The position numbers and the translations under genes were made by a program. Source: Anabaena azotica FACHB-119 (GTDB taxonomy: Bacteria; Cyanobacteriota; Cyanobacteriia; Cyanobacteriales; Nostocaceae). From it: a DNA stretch of 64,000 bases. The notes under the pieces are model-generated. The model did no database searches and was not told where the DNA came from. It saw only the letters and a list, made by a program, of their open reading frames with translations. Location of the stretch: positions 1 through 64,000 of the forward strand of contig NZ_JACJSG010000006.1 of the NCBI RefSeq assembly GCF_014697625.1, in the 5' to 3' direction. Shown here piece after piece: positions 44,490 to 54,291 of this stretch (position 1 is the first letter of the stretch; every line of letters begins with the position of its first letter).

Positions 44490-46418
44490 TTAAGATTCTC
44501 TACCCGAAGCCCAGGTATCACGCCACTTAACTGTACCTTCTTTCGCCACTACCCAACGACGATTCATCACATTTTCTCGCAAGGGAGATTGTCCTTCCCG
44601 CCATAGGGCATACTTATAACTAATCAGTTTGCCGGCGCTTTCGTTGAAAGGAATCTCGCCAAACCAAGTATTAGAATTGATGTACTCCAGGGGATAGGCT
44701 TTGCTAATATCCCAGTTACCCAACTCTGGACAGTTACCAACAACGACGATGGTTTCACCTGGTTGAGTATGCACACCATTAAGTTGGGCGCGGATAATGG
44801 TTTGCGCTTTTACCCGTTCACCTACATGGCTGATCACAACTACGCCCCGTTCTGGAAGTTGCAAGTTATGAATCTTCCCATCTACTACCTCGAATTTGTT
44901 GCGAGTTAGCGCACAAGTATGTTCACCGTCTGGTAAGTCTGTTTGTACTTCGGGAATGGTGACATCTCCACCCCGGTTGAGGGCGACAAAGCACACAGAG
45001 GAACGATAGCGCCGGACGTAGCAGTAAACATCAGGTGTGAGGTATTTTTGCCATTGGCTACCCATCGATACAGAGGGATTTAACCGTCGCACACCAGATA
45101 GTAATCTGATATAACGGTAAACCTCACTATCTTTATCCCAATTCTTCATCATGGGACGATTATAGGGGTCATTACCGCCGTTGGTATCGTCGTGCAGATA
45201 TTGTTCTGTGCCGTAGTAGATGCAGGGGATGCCCCGTGATGTCATAATGAGGGCGATCGCTACTTTCAACATCGCTGGATCAGGGTTCAGCGATTGGAAG
45301 CGGGGCATATCATGGTTATCTATAAAGGTGATTAACTCCGTAGCCCCGTTGTAGCGATTATCTTGGTCGAATATCTCTTGGATGAGATGGAATCCTCCTT
45401 CTGCACCTTGGGCAAGGGCGGCGCGAATGGCGACACACAGACCAAAATCCAACATTGTCATACCGGAATTGTTGGCAAATTCTACCGAGCGATCGTCACT
45501 GGGATGACTGTAAATCCACTCACCAAATATAAACACATCTGGTTTGTGATTATACATATCACCAGTAAACTCTTGCCAGAACCAAATCGGCATATGTTTG
45601 ACTGTATCTACCCGCAGTGCATCTACACCCCGGTCTAGCCATTGCTTCATTGCAGACTTGATATATTCCCGGTATTCACTATTATTTTCGTTAAAAGTTG
45701 CCAAGCCGCAAAGTTCACAGTTCTGCACTTGCCAGTCATCTTCCCAATCTTGCACTTCACCATAATGATGATACCAATGATTGACATCATCATTGAAGTC
45801 GGCAATTTTTACACCATCATCATACAACTCGCCTTTGCTACCACTGGTGTCAGGGCTGCTATGGTTACAAACAATATCTAGAATTAACTTCATTTTCCGC
45901 TTATGTAACTCTTCAATTAAGCGGTCAAATGTTGTATTTCTTGTTTCTTGAGTGTTGTTTAATGAAGGGTCTTCATCCTTCCCAATATAGCGAGGATTTA
46001 GGCGTTTAAAATCCTTTGTCCAATAGCCGTGCATGGCGGCGTTACCAACAAATAATTCCTCGACTTGTTCAAATAAAGGAGTTAACCAAATTGCGGTAAC
46101 TCCCATATCTTTTAAATAGTCTAATTTCTCGATGACACCTTGTAAATCTCCGCCCCAATACTTACCCCAATCTTCTCCATTGGGGTCATATAGTTCGGGA
46201 TTATAGCCTTCGCTATTTTCAGGGTCGCCATCAAAAAAGCGGTCTACGACAAGAAAGTAAATTGTTTCTTGGCGAAATTCGATGTCTCTGGTATAGAGAA
46301 ATTCTAAGTCAATTTCTGTTTCTGTTGAGGGCGTTTCTATTAACGCTTGTACCTCGGCATTAGCATTGTCAACTTTATATTGTTCTTCGGAAAAAAGTGA
46401 TGGCGGTGTTTGTACCAT
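44490..46418 (-). CDS. GH13 alpha-amylase/CGTase-like enzyme with C-terminal starch-binding domain
   Basis: Acts on alpha-1,4-glucans such as glycogen. 642 residues from the ATG at 46418. The (beta/alpha)8 catalytic domain has ILDIVCNHSS, DALRVDTVKH (nucleophile Asp), IFGEWIYSH (acid/base Glu) and FIDNHDMPR (third Asp). It lacks a signal peptide, so it is probably cytosolic. The last about 110 residues resemble a CBM20 module: RAQLNGVHTQPGETIVVVGN, then CPELGNWDISKAYPLEY. The gene is divergent from treZ across 360 bases, so it may supply maltooligosaccharides for trehalose synthesis. Cyclisation activity is uncertain. Confidence 0.9.
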   Translation of the reverse strand: MVQTPPSLFSEEQYKVDNANAEVQALIETPSTETEIDLEFLYTRDIEFRQETIYFLVVDRFFDGDPENSEGYNPELYDPNGEDWGKYWGGDLQGVIEKLDYLKDMGVTAIWLTPLFEQVEELFVGNAAMHGYWTKDFKRLNPRYIGKDEDPSLNNTQETRNTTFDRLIEELHKRKMKLILDIVCNHSSPDTSGSKGELYDDGVKIADFNDDVNHWYHHYGEVQDWEDDWQVQNCELCGLATFNENNSEYREYIKSAMKQWLDRGVDALRVDTVKHMPIWFWQEFTGDMYNHKPDVFIFGEWIYSHPSDDRSVEFANNSGMTMLDFGLCVAIRAALAQGAEGGFHLIQEIFDQDNRYNGATELITFIDNHDMPRFQSLNPDPAMLKVAIALIMTSRGIPCIYYGTEQYLHDDTNGGNDPYNRPMMKNWDKDSEVYRYIRLLSGVRRLNPSVSMGSQWQKYLTPDVYCYVRRYRSSVCFVALNRGGDVTIPEVQTDLPDGEHTCALTRNKFEVVDGKIHNLQLPERGVVVISHVGERVKAQTIIRAQLNGVHTQPGETIVVVGNCPELGNWDISKAYPLEYINSNTWFGEIPFNESAGKLISYKYALWREGQSPLRENVMNRRWVVAKEGTVKWRDTWASGRES

Positions 46419-46778
46419 AATCAAATGCAATTTTTATGCGATATCAAGTATGTATAGACGGAGGAACAAATTTTGTTCTGCCGTATTTCTGTAAACAATA
46501 GGCATTATCTGTTTAATTTTTTTTTCTGAACATCTATCTTGAGGTTAGTTATGTGTAAACGTTGCTGCAAAACCGTTTTGCAGCTAGATGTGTCATTTTG
46601 CCAATAGATGAGGAGTATCAATTCATTATGAATACTACTTTTAGTTATTAATAAATATGCCTTTTGGCGCTAGTAAATTATCTAGGATAAACACCATGAT
46701 TCTATCTGGAGGTTTTGATAAATGTGTGTAATTGATGACATTCATTAGAGGAAAAATTATTTAATGGGAGGATAGTAC
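46419..46778. promoter_or_regulatory. Divergent promoter region of the amylase and treZ genes
   Basis: AT-rich and free of MITEs, unlike most gaps here. It holds a perfect palindrome, GCTGCAAAAC (46564-46573), one base, GTTTTGCAGC (46575-46584), midway between the two start codons. Confidence 0.6.
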
Positions 46779-48596
46779 GTGAGAATTGGCGCTCATTATT
46801 TGGGTAACGGAGAATGTGAGTTTACTGTTTGGTCTCCCACATTAGAAAGCTTGGCGGTGCAAATTCTCAAGCCAGAGAAACAGATAATTCCCCTTAAACC
46901 TCTGACAGAGGGATATTGGCAAGTTAAGGTAAATGATGTATATCCAGGGACGCTTTATAAATATCAAGTAAATGACCATGAAGCCTTTGCTGACCCGGCT
47001 TCCCAGTTTCAACCGGAAGGTGTGCATGGGGCTTCGCAAGTTGTGGATCATCAATTCGCCTGGACGGATACCGAGTGGACTGGTATTCCTTTGGAGTCGA
47101 TGATTTTTTACGAACTCCATGTCGGGACGTTCACACCTGAAGGAACTTTTACAGCTATCATTCCCCGTTTACCTGAATTGCGGGAGTTAGGAATTAACGC
47201 GATTGAAATTATGCCGATCGCACAATTTCCCGGCGATGATCATATCCAGCCAGATTTAGCATATCGCAATTGGGGATATGATGGCGTTTATCCTTATGCA
47301 GTGCAAAATTCTTACGGTACACCAGCAGATTTAAAGCAATTTGTCAATGCTTGCCATGACAATGGTATTGCTGTGGTGTTGGATGTGGTTTATAACCACT
47401 TCGGCCCGGAAGGGAATTATATGGGTCAGTTTGCGCCCTATTTTACTAAAAGATATAAGACACCTTGGGGCAATGCGATGAATTTCGATGATGCCTATAG
47501 TCAAGGGGTGAGGAATTATTTTATTGAAAATGCGCTTTATTGGTTGGGAGAGTTTCATATAGATGCGTTGCGTTTGGATGCGGTGCAAGCAATTTATGAT
47601 TTAGGTGCAAAGCATTTTTTATGGGAATTGGCGGAAAATGTGCATAACTTCTCGCAAGGGGGGACATGGAAACGCCATTTAATTGCGGAAAGTGACATGA
47701 ATAACCCGCAAGTTGTGCGTCCACCGGAATTGGGTGGTTATGGAATTGATGCACAGTGGAGTGATGATTTTCACCACGCATTGCACGCACTGTTAACAGG
47801 CGATCGCTTGGGTTATTATCAAGATTTCGGTAACTGTGCAGATTTAGCGAAAGCTTACCAAGATACCTTTGTCTACGATTGGCGGTATGCTCCCCATCGT
47901 AACCGATTTCATGGCATATCTTGCCGCGATCGCCCCTTGTCGCAGTTTTCGGTATGTATCCAAAATCACGACCAAATCGGTAATCAAATGAAGGGGGAAC
48001 GCTTAGGTGAGCGAATTTCTTTTGCTGGGTTGAAATTAGCGGCTGGTGCGGTTTTGTTATCGCCTTATTTACCGTTGTTGTTTATGGGTGAAGAATACGG
48101 TGAAACTGCACCTTTTATCTATTTTGTCAGTCATTCAGACCCCGATTTAATTCAGGCGGTACGTGCTGGACGGAAGGAAGAGTTTAAGCCGTTTCACTAT
48201 GCGGAAGATCCACCAGATCCCGAAGCTGCGGAAACCTTTCTCAAGTGTAAGCTGAATTGGGAATTACGTCACCAAGGACAGCATCAGGAATTGTGGAATT
48301 GGTATCGTCAGTTAATTGCTTTACGCAAGACTCATCCGGCGTTGTTGAATTTTGAACGTGACAGTATTGAGGCTAGTAGTGATGAGGAGAAGAAGGTTGT
48401 GGTAGTGCGGCGTTGGTGTGAGTCGAGTCAGGTGATATTGGCGATGAGTTTTAATTCTGCGCCTGTGGCGGTGAGTTTACCTATTCAGCAGGAAGCGCGG
48501 AAGTTGTTGGACTCTGGTTGTGATGCTGCGGAGTTGTTATCTGCGGGTGACGAGGTTGTTTTGCAGCCTTTGAGTTTAGTTTTGTATGAGGTTTGA
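46779..48596 (+). CDS. treZ: Malto-oligosyltrehalose trehalohydrolase
   Basis: Cuts trehalose from maltooligosyltrehalose. 605 residues: an N-terminal E-set domain (FTVWSPTLESLAVQILKPEK), then a GH13 barrel with IEIMPIAQFPG, DVVYNHFGPEGNY, HIDALRLDAVQAIYD (nucleophile), LIAESDMNNP (Glu) and SVCIQNHDQIGNQM (Asp). These order and motif details are specific to TreZ rather than GlgX. The GTG start has GGGAGG eight bases upstream. treY and treH follow on the same strand. As I recall, the same genes in Nostoc PCC 7120 (all0166-all0168) work in desiccation tolerance. Confidence 0.95.
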   Translation: MRIGAHYLGNGECEFTVWSPTLESLAVQILKPEKQIIPLKPLTEGYWQVKVNDVYPGTLYKYQVNDHEAFADPASQFQPEGVHGASQVVDHQFAWTDTEWTGIPLESMIFYELHVGTFTPEGTFTAIIPRLPELRELGINAIEIMPIAQFPGDDHIQPDLAYRNWGYDGVYPYAVQNSYGTPADLKQFVNACHDNGIAVVLDVVYNHFGPEGNYMGQFAPYFTKRYKTPWGNAMNFDDAYSQGVRNYFIENALYWLGEFHIDALRLDAVQAIYDLGAKHFLWELAENVHNFSQGGTWKRHLIAESDMNNPQVVRPPELGGYGIDAQWSDDFHHALHALLTGDRLGYYQDFGNCADLAKAYQDTFVYDWRYAPHRNRFHGISCRDRPLSQFSVCIQNHDQIGNQMKGERLGERISFAGLKLAAGAVLLSPYLPLLFMGEEYGETAPFIYFVSHSDPDLIQAVRAGRKEEFKPFHYAEDPPDPEAAETFLKCKLNWELRHQGQHQELWNWYRQLIALRKTHPALLNFERDSIEASSDEEKKVVVVRRWCESSQVILAMSFNSAPVAVSLPIQQEARKLLDSGCDAAELLSAGDEVVLQPLSLVLYEV

Positions 48597-48706
48597 GAAG
48601 ATGTTTTTAAACGCAGAGGAACGCAGAGGTTCGCGGAGAGTTTTTTGAGGAGGGAGAGATTTCTTCCCTTACACCCCTACACCCTTACACCCCTACACCC
48701 CTAATT

Positions 48707-51463
48707 ATGCGGATACCAAAAGCAACTTATAGGATTCAGTTTACACCCCAGTTTGGGTTTGATGATGCTAGAGCGATCGCATCTTATTTAGCAGATTTAG
48801 GTATTTCTGATTTATACGCTTCGCCGATTTTTAAAGCGAGAACTGGGAGTACACATGGTTATGATGTGGTGGATGCTTCACAGTTAAATCCACAGTTAGG
48901 TACTCGTGAGAATTTTCAGGCTTTGGTGGCTGAGGTACAATCTCTTGGTTTAGGTTGGTTACAAGATATTGTGCCGAATCACATGGCTTATAGTAGTGAG
49001 AATCTCTATTTAATGGATGTGTTGGAACACGGACCTGATTCTAGCTATACCGACTATTTTGATTTATGTTGGAACTCGCCTTTTGCTAATAGTCAAGAGC
49101 GGATTCTTGCGCCTTTGTTGGGTGATTTTTATGGTGAGGCTTTGGAGAAGGGTGATATTCAACTACAATATGAGCAAAATGGGTTGACTGTGAATTATTA
49201 CAGTCTCAAATTGCCGTTGCGGTTGGAGTCTTATACTAAGTTTATCTCTTATAATTTAGGGAAACTTACGCGCACGTTGGGAAGGAATCATCCTGATTTT
49301 ATTAAACTCTTAGGTATTCTCTACATTCTCAAAAGTGTGCCTTCGGAAGTGACTGGTAAACAGCGTCAAGACCAAATCGCTTTTATTAAGGGTTTGATTT
49401 GGGAACTCTACAATAATAATGAGCATATCCATGATTTTATTGAGGAGAATCTGAAAACCTTTAATGGCGAGTCTGGTAATTCTGAAAGTTTTAACCTTTT
49501 AGATGACTTACTCAACGACCAATTCTATCGCCTCGCTTTTTGGAAGGTTGGGGCGGAAGAGATGAACTATCGCCGCTTCTTTACGGTTAATGAATTGATT
49601 TCTGTTAAGGTTGAGGAGTTGCGCGTATTTAACAACACCCATAGTTTAATTCACGAGTTAGTAGAAGCGGGAGTTTTCACAGGTTTAAGAATTGACCACA
49701 TTGATGGACTTTATCACCCAACACAGTATTTAGAAAGACTGCAAGAAAAAATGGGTGATGTTTACATTACTGTGGAGAAAATTCTCGAATTAACAGAATA
49801 TTTGCCAGATTGGCATATACAAGGTACGTCTGGATATGATTTCTTGAATTATGTCAATGGTGTATTTTGTCAAACTAAAAATCAAGCAGCGTTTGATAAG
49901 ATATACCATTCATTTATCGGTGCGCGTGTTGATTATGCCTCGCTGGTAAGAGAGAAAAAACGCCTAATCATAGAAAAGAACTTAGCAGGCGATGTGGATA
50001 ATTTAGCAAACTTGCTGAAGAATATTTCCAGCAAATACCGCTATGCTAACGACTTTACACTGAATGGATTAAAGAGAGCGATCGCCGAAGTTATCACCCT
50101 CTTCCCCATCTACCGGACTTACATCACACCCGATGGTATTTCCGACACTGATAAAACCTGCATTCAAACAGTAATTAATACGGCGAAAAAACAAGTACCT
50201 TTGTTACAGTATGAGATGAAATTCTTAGAAAAAGTTCTGCTGTTAGAATTTGATGATTCTCTCACCCAAACTGAACGGGAACAATGGATATATTTTGTCT
50301 TAAGGATGCAGCAATACACAGGCCCTCTCATGGCTAAAGGTGTAGAAGACACTACCTTATACGTCTACAACCGCCTCATATCACTCAATGAAGTCGGCGG
50401 AAATCCTAGTCATTTTGGCATTACTATTGATCAATTCCATCACTTCAACCAACAACACCAAACCAAATGGCCTCACACCATGAACGCCACAGCTACCCAT
50501 GATACCAAGCGTGGCGAAGATGTGAGAGCTAGGTTAAATGTGTTGTCAGAAATTCCCCAGGAGTGGGAACAGCAGGTAAATAACTGGAGTGAACTTAATC
50601 AAGCACATCGTGGCTTAGTTGACCGCAACGATGAATATTTCCTCTATCAAACCTTAGTCGGTGCATTTCCCTTTGCGGAACATGAACAAGCCGCTTTCGT
50701 CCAGAGAGTGCAAGAATACTTAATTAAATCCATTCGCGAAGCAAAAGTGCATACAGCATGGCTGCGTCCTGATAACGAATATGAAGAAGCTTGTACTTCC
50801 TTCATTCAAAAAGTGCTTGACCCCAACATCTCCAAGCAATTCTTAGAAACCTTCCGCCCCTTCCAACAAAAAATCGCCGAATACGGGATATATAACTCCC
50901 TTTCCCAAACTTTACTCAAAATTGCTGCACCAGGTGTCCCCGACTTCTACCAAGGAACCGAACTTTGGGAATTAAGCTTAGTTGACCCCGATAACCGCCG
51001 TCCTGTAGATTTTGAATCCCGCCGTGGATACCTCAGCAGCATCCAAGAACAAATCAAAACAGATATCCTCAGCTTAATTCAAGAACTCCTCACCAACAAA
51101 ACCGACGGGAGAATCAAACTCTTCTTAACCTACCAAACCCTCAAAGCCAGAAACCAACACCTCTCACTATTCCAAGACGGCGAATACAAACCCATCCCAG
51201 TCCACGGAACCCAAGCCAACCATATCATAGCCTTCGCCAGACAACAAGGAGAGAAAATAGCGATCGCGATCGCCCCCCGCTTCCTCACCACCCTAGTCCC
51301 ACCCGGACAACCCCCAATAGGCGAGGTATGGCAAGATACACACCTCCAACTCCCCGCCAAAACCTGGTACAATCCCCTCACCCAGCAAACCTTAACAACT
51401 GACAACTTACCCATATCTCAAGCCCTGTCACATTTCCCAGTAGCCTTACTAATTTCTGAGTAA
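48707..51463 (+). CDS. treY: Malto-oligosyltrehalose synthase
   Basis: Isomerises the reducing end of maltooligosaccharides to an alpha,alpha-1,1 bond. 918 residues, larger than many bacterial TreY. Diagnostic blocks are ATYRIQFTPQFGFDDARAIA, SDLYASPIFKARTGSTHGYD, DIVPNHMAY, GLRIDHIDGLYHP (nucleophile Asp), KGVEDTTLYVYNRLISLNEV and ATHDTKRGEDVRARLNVL, ending PDFYQGTELWELSLVDPDNR. The gap to treZ (110 bases) contains a TTACACCCCTACACCC tract, a dispersed repeat. The downstream treH gene is 115 bases away. Confidence 0.95.
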   Translation: MRIPKATYRIQFTPQFGFDDARAIASYLADLGISDLYASPIFKARTGSTHGYDVVDASQLNPQLGTRENFQALVAEVQSLGLGWLQDIVPNHMAYSSENLYLMDVLEHGPDSSYTDYFDLCWNSPFANSQERILAPLLGDFYGEALEKGDIQLQYEQNGLTVNYYSLKLPLRLESYTKFISYNLGKLTRTLGRNHPDFIKLLGILYILKSVPSEVTGKQRQDQIAFIKGLIWELYNNNEHIHDFIEENLKTFNGESGNSESFNLLDDLLNDQFYRLAFWKVGAEEMNYRRFFTVNELISVKVEELRVFNNTHSLIHELVEAGVFTGLRIDHIDGLYHPTQYLERLQEKMGDVYITVEKILELTEYLPDWHIQGTSGYDFLNYVNGVFCQTKNQAAFDKIYHSFIGARVDYASLVREKKRLIIEKNLAGDVDNLANLLKNISSKYRYANDFTLNGLKRAIAEVITLFPIYRTYITPDGISDTDKTCIQTVINTAKKQVPLLQYEMKFLEKVLLLEFDDSLTQTEREQWIYFVLRMQQYTGPLMAKGVEDTTLYVYNRLISLNEVGGNPSHFGITIDQFHHFNQQHQTKWPHTMNATATHDTKRGEDVRARLNVLSEIPQEWEQQVNNWSELNQAHRGLVDRNDEYFLYQTLVGAFPFAEHEQAAFVQRVQEYLIKSIREAKVHTAWLRPDNEYEEACTSFIQKVLDPNISKQFLETFRPFQQKIAEYGIYNSLSQTLLKIAAPGVPDFYQGTELWELSLVDPDNRRPVDFESRRGYLSSIQEQIKTDILSLIQELLTNKTDGRIKLFLTYQTLKARNQHLSLFQDGEYKPIPVHGTQANHIIAFARQQGEKIAIAIAPRFLTTLVPPGQPPIGEVWQDTHLQLPAKTWYNPLTQQTLTTDNLPISQALSHFPVALLISE

Positions 51464-51475
51464 CTAATACAACAG

Positions 51476-51503
51476 GGGCGGGCAAGATGCCCACCCCACA
51501 ATC
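51476..51503. repeat. Short GC-rich inverted repeat between treY and treH
   Basis: GGGGCGGGCAAGATGCCCAC is identical to the core of the element at 5401-5427, here without the ATATACAGCA ends. Confidence 0.6.
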
Positions 51504-51578
51504 AGAAAAACAGCTTAAAAAAACCCTTTTAAACCTTCCTTCCTTAGCGCCTTCGCGCCTTTGCGTGAGGTAAAAAAT

Positions 51579-53078
51579 ATGACCCAGCAACTAAGCAGCC
51601 CCCCAATAACCGCCGTCCGCACCTACATCAAAAAGACCTGGAAAACCCTCACCCGTTCCCACGAACACCTACTAGAGTCCGCCCAAGACACCAAACTAGA
51701 ACACCCACCCAACACCCCTTGGCTTGTCTACATCTCCCCCCAAGAAGACTGTAATACAGTCAAGTCAGTATTAGAGCGATCGCTATCTGCAAAAGAAATG
51801 CAGCAGATAGAAATTCGCACCCTCCCCAGCGAAGCCGAAGCCATCCACCAACAAGGACTCTTATACCTCCCTGGCCCTTACGTCGTCCCCGGTGGACGTT
51901 TTAACGAAATGTACGGTTGGGACAGCTACTTCATCTTACTAGGACTGTTGCGAGATGAAGAATGGGAACTAGCCCAAAGCCAAGTTGATCAACTACTTTA
52001 CCAAGTACAGCATTACGGTACTATCCTCAATGCCAATCGTACCTATATGCTGTCGCGATCGCAACCCCCCGTTCTCAGTTTGATGGTGCTGGCGTTATTC
52101 CAACACACCCAGGATGAAGCATGGCTCAAATCTACCTTGCCATTGCTGGAACAATTTTACTACTACTGGGTAGTACCGCCCCATCTCAACCCCGCCACAG
52201 GCTTATCCCGCTACTTTGCGTTAGGGGAAGGCCCAGCACCAGAAGTTCTATTTTCCGAACTTGATGAAGCTGGACGCAGCCATTACGAACGAGTCAAGGA
52301 GTATTACAAAACCCATGAAATTGATGATTATGATGTCAGCCTGTATTATGACCGAGAAAAAGACGAACTAACAGACTTATTTTATAAAGGCGATCGCACC
52401 ATGCGCGAGTCTGGTTTTGATATCACCAACCGCTTCGGTCCCTTCAGCATCGATATCATCCATTATGCGCCTGTTTGCTTAAACAGCTTGCTTTATCAAA
52501 TGGAACAAGACCTGGCGCAAATTTACGAGATTTTAGGGAATGCAGAACTAGGACAACAATGGAGCGATCGCGCCAGTCTTCGACGCGACCGTATCAACCA
52601 ATACCTGTGGGATGAAGAAAAAGGGCTTTACTTAGACTATCACTTTTACAGTAACAAGCGCCGTAATTATGAATTTGCCACCACCTTCTACCCTCTGTGG
52701 ACAGGTATAGCTTCCCCAGAACAAGCCCAAAAAGTTGTAGAAAATCTTACCCTATTTGCCGCACCCGGTGGTATCCTCACCAGTACCCACATTACCGGAA
52801 ATCAATGGGATGCGCCTTTTGGCTGGGCCCCACTCACCTTAATTGCTGTCCAAGGACTCCACCGCTATGGATATCATACCCAAGCAGATGACATCGCCCA
52901 AAGATTCCTCAACATGGCTATCAAAGAATTTACCAAATATGGTTTCTTCGTAGAAAAATACGATGTAGAACGTTGTTCGGCGCAAGTTTCCGACGAAATC
53001 AGCTTTGGCTACAGTTCCAACGAAATCGGCTTTGGCTGGACAAATGGAGTCATCCTAGAACTATTAGCCTTACAGTAG
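51579..53078 (+). CDS. treH: Trehalase (GH37)
   Basis: Hydrolyses trehalose to two glucoses. About 499 residues from the ATG at 51579 (GAGG nine bases before; the open frame reaches 51561 without support). Both trehalase signatures are present: PGGRFNEMYGWDSYF and QWDAPFGWAP. The (alpha/alpha)6 fold is consistent with FDITNRFGP and ANRTYMLSRSQPPVLSLM. There is no signal peptide, so it acts in the cytosol on trehalose made by TreYZ. It is the last gene of the treZ-treY-treH unit; a hairpin follows at 53171-53213. Confidence 0.94.
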   Translation: MTQQLSSPPITAVRTYIKKTWKTLTRSHEHLLESAQDTKLEHPPNTPWLVYISPQEDCNTVKSVLERSLSAKEMQQIEIRTLPSEAEAIHQQGLLYLPGPYVVPGGRFNEMYGWDSYFILLGLLRDEEWELAQSQVDQLLYQVQHYGTILNANRTYMLSRSQPPVLSLMVLALFQHTQDEAWLKSTLPLLEQFYYYWVVPPHLNPATGLSRYFALGEGPAPEVLFSELDEAGRSHYERVKEYYKTHEIDDYDVSLYYDREKDELTDLFYKGDRTMRESGFDITNRFGPFSIDIIHYAPVCLNSLLYQMEQDLAQIYEILGNAELGQQWSDRASLRRDRINQYLWDEEKGLYLDYHFYSNKRRNYEFATTFYPLWTGIASPEQAQKVVENLTLFAAPGGILTSTHITGNQWDAPFGWAPLTLIAVQGLHRYGYHTQADDIAQRFLNMAIKEFTKYGFFVEKYDVERCSAQVSDEISFGYSSNEIGFGWTNGVILELLALQ

Positions 53079-53128
53079 GGGACAGGCTCAAAATTAGCTG
53101 GCAGTAAATATTTTCTGATTCATCTATC

Positions 53129-53235
53129 ATACAGCATATTTTGGGTAAATGAGGTACAAGCTTAAAACCCAAAATACTGTAGAGACGTTACATGTCAATC
53201 TCTACAGTATTTTACGAATAGCGAAACTGCTGTAT
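53129..53235. mobile_element. MITE-like element with internal hairpin, TIR ATACAGCA
   Basis: Ends ATACAGCA (53129-53136) and TGCTGTAT (53228-53235) match the 5371-5482 element; GAGGTAC is shared. It also has a TTTTGGGT/ACCCAAAA pair. Its right end meets the stop codon of the minus-strand binding-protein gene. Confidence 0.55.
53171..53213. terminator. Strong hairpin between treH and the binding-protein gene
   Basis: Perfect 15-bp stem AAAATACTGTAGAGA (53171-53185) and TCTCTACAGTATTTT (53199-53213), loop 13, between convergent genes. It lies within the 53129-53235 element and could terminate both transcripts. Confidence 0.65.
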
Positions 53236-54141
53236 CTAAAGCTCACGCTGAGGAATTTCTTCCCGAAATTCGATAAACAACTGCATAGTTTCCTTCATCA
53301 AATCACGTAAATCTTGATTAAGAAACACAGCACCTTTAGCACCAAACCAACGATCAAAAATCGTCACATATCGCTGATCATTATTCACAAATCCCTGCAT
53401 GAACTTCACCAGAGAATAATTTACAGAATCAAGAAATTTCGAGTTATTCTCAGGAACCATGCAGGCGATACCCTCCCGTGAATAGGGACGCGCAGGTACA
53501 ATTGCAAAATCATCAGGATTCTTCGCCCTTTGCAACCAACCCTCTAACAGAATACTATCAGATGAAAAAGCATCAATTTTCCCCTCTTGCAAAGCCTTAT
53601 ACCCTTCCGCGCGACTTTTCAAATACACTAACTTAGCTTGAGGTTGTACCCGCTTAATTGCCAGTTCATTAGTAGTTTGTGGCAAAACTCCTATACGTTT
53701 ACCGATGAGAGATTCAGGCGAATCTAGATTACTACCAGCTTTAACTAATAATTGAGTACCAGTAGCACCATAACTCACAGAAAAATCAACCTTTTTATCC
53801 CGTTCCCAAGTAAAACTACTAGCGTCACAAACAATATCAACCTTTCCATTAACTATATTAGGAATCCTTTGGTCGGGAGATAGTGGCACTAATTTTAACT
53901 GTATTTTTTTACCTAAATCTTTTTCTAACTGTTGCTTAATTACAGACAACATATCAACAGAATAACCAATCAACTGTCCTTGCTCATTGCTATAAGCAAA
54001 AGGCATAGCATCTCTACTAGTCCCCGCAGTTAACACCCCTGTTCGCGCCACCTTTTGCATCACAGTTTCCGCAAATGCAGCATTAGGTAGAACCGTTGTC
54101 AAAGTCAAACCGAAAATAGCGATCGCCAAATTTTTATACAT
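53236..54141 (-). CDS. Amino-acid-type ABC transporter substrate-binding protein
   Basis: A 301-residue periplasmic binding protein of the SBP_bac_3 family (glutamate/aspartate/glutamine-type). The signal peptide ends at AAFA. Blocks are VLTAGTSRDAMPFAYSNEQG, LIGYSVDMLSVIKQQL, NGKVDIVCDASSFTWERDKK and VDFSVSYGATGTQLLV, followed by the hinge region IGVLPQTTNELAIKRV. The ligand cannot be read reliably. No permease or ATPase is adjacent. Upstream is an STRR array (54143-54222) where its promoter should be. Confidence 0.88.
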   Translation of the reverse strand: MYKNLAIAIFGLTLTTVLPNAAFAETVMQKVARTGVLTAGTSRDAMPFAYSNEQGQLIGYSVDMLSVIKQQLEKDLGKKIQLKLVPLSPDQRIPNIVNGKVDIVCDASSFTWERDKKVDFSVSYGATGTQLLVKAGSNLDSPESLIGKRIGVLPQTTNELAIKRVQPQAKLVYLKSRAEGYKALQEGKIDAFSSDSILLEGWLQRAKNPDDFAIVPARPYSREGIACMVPENNSKFLDSVNYSLVKFMQGFVNNDQRYVTIFDRWFGAKGAVFLNQDLRDLMKETMQLFIEFREEIPQREL

Positions 54142-54142
54142 A

Positions 54143-54222
54143 GTCAGTTATCAGTTATCAGTTATCAGTTATCAGTTGTCAGTTATCAGTTATCAGTTAT
54201 CAGTTGTCAGTTATCAGTTGTT
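54143..54222. repeat. STRR array upstream of the binding-protein gene
   Basis: About eleven heptamers, CAGTTAT with CAGTTGT variants, ending one or two bases before the start codon of the minus-strand gene at 54141. Confidence 0.9.
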
Positions 54223-54291
54223 CTCCTCATCTCCTTCCACTCTCTGTTCCCCTCCAGGGAGGGGTTAGGGGTGGGTTACTCCCTCATCTCT

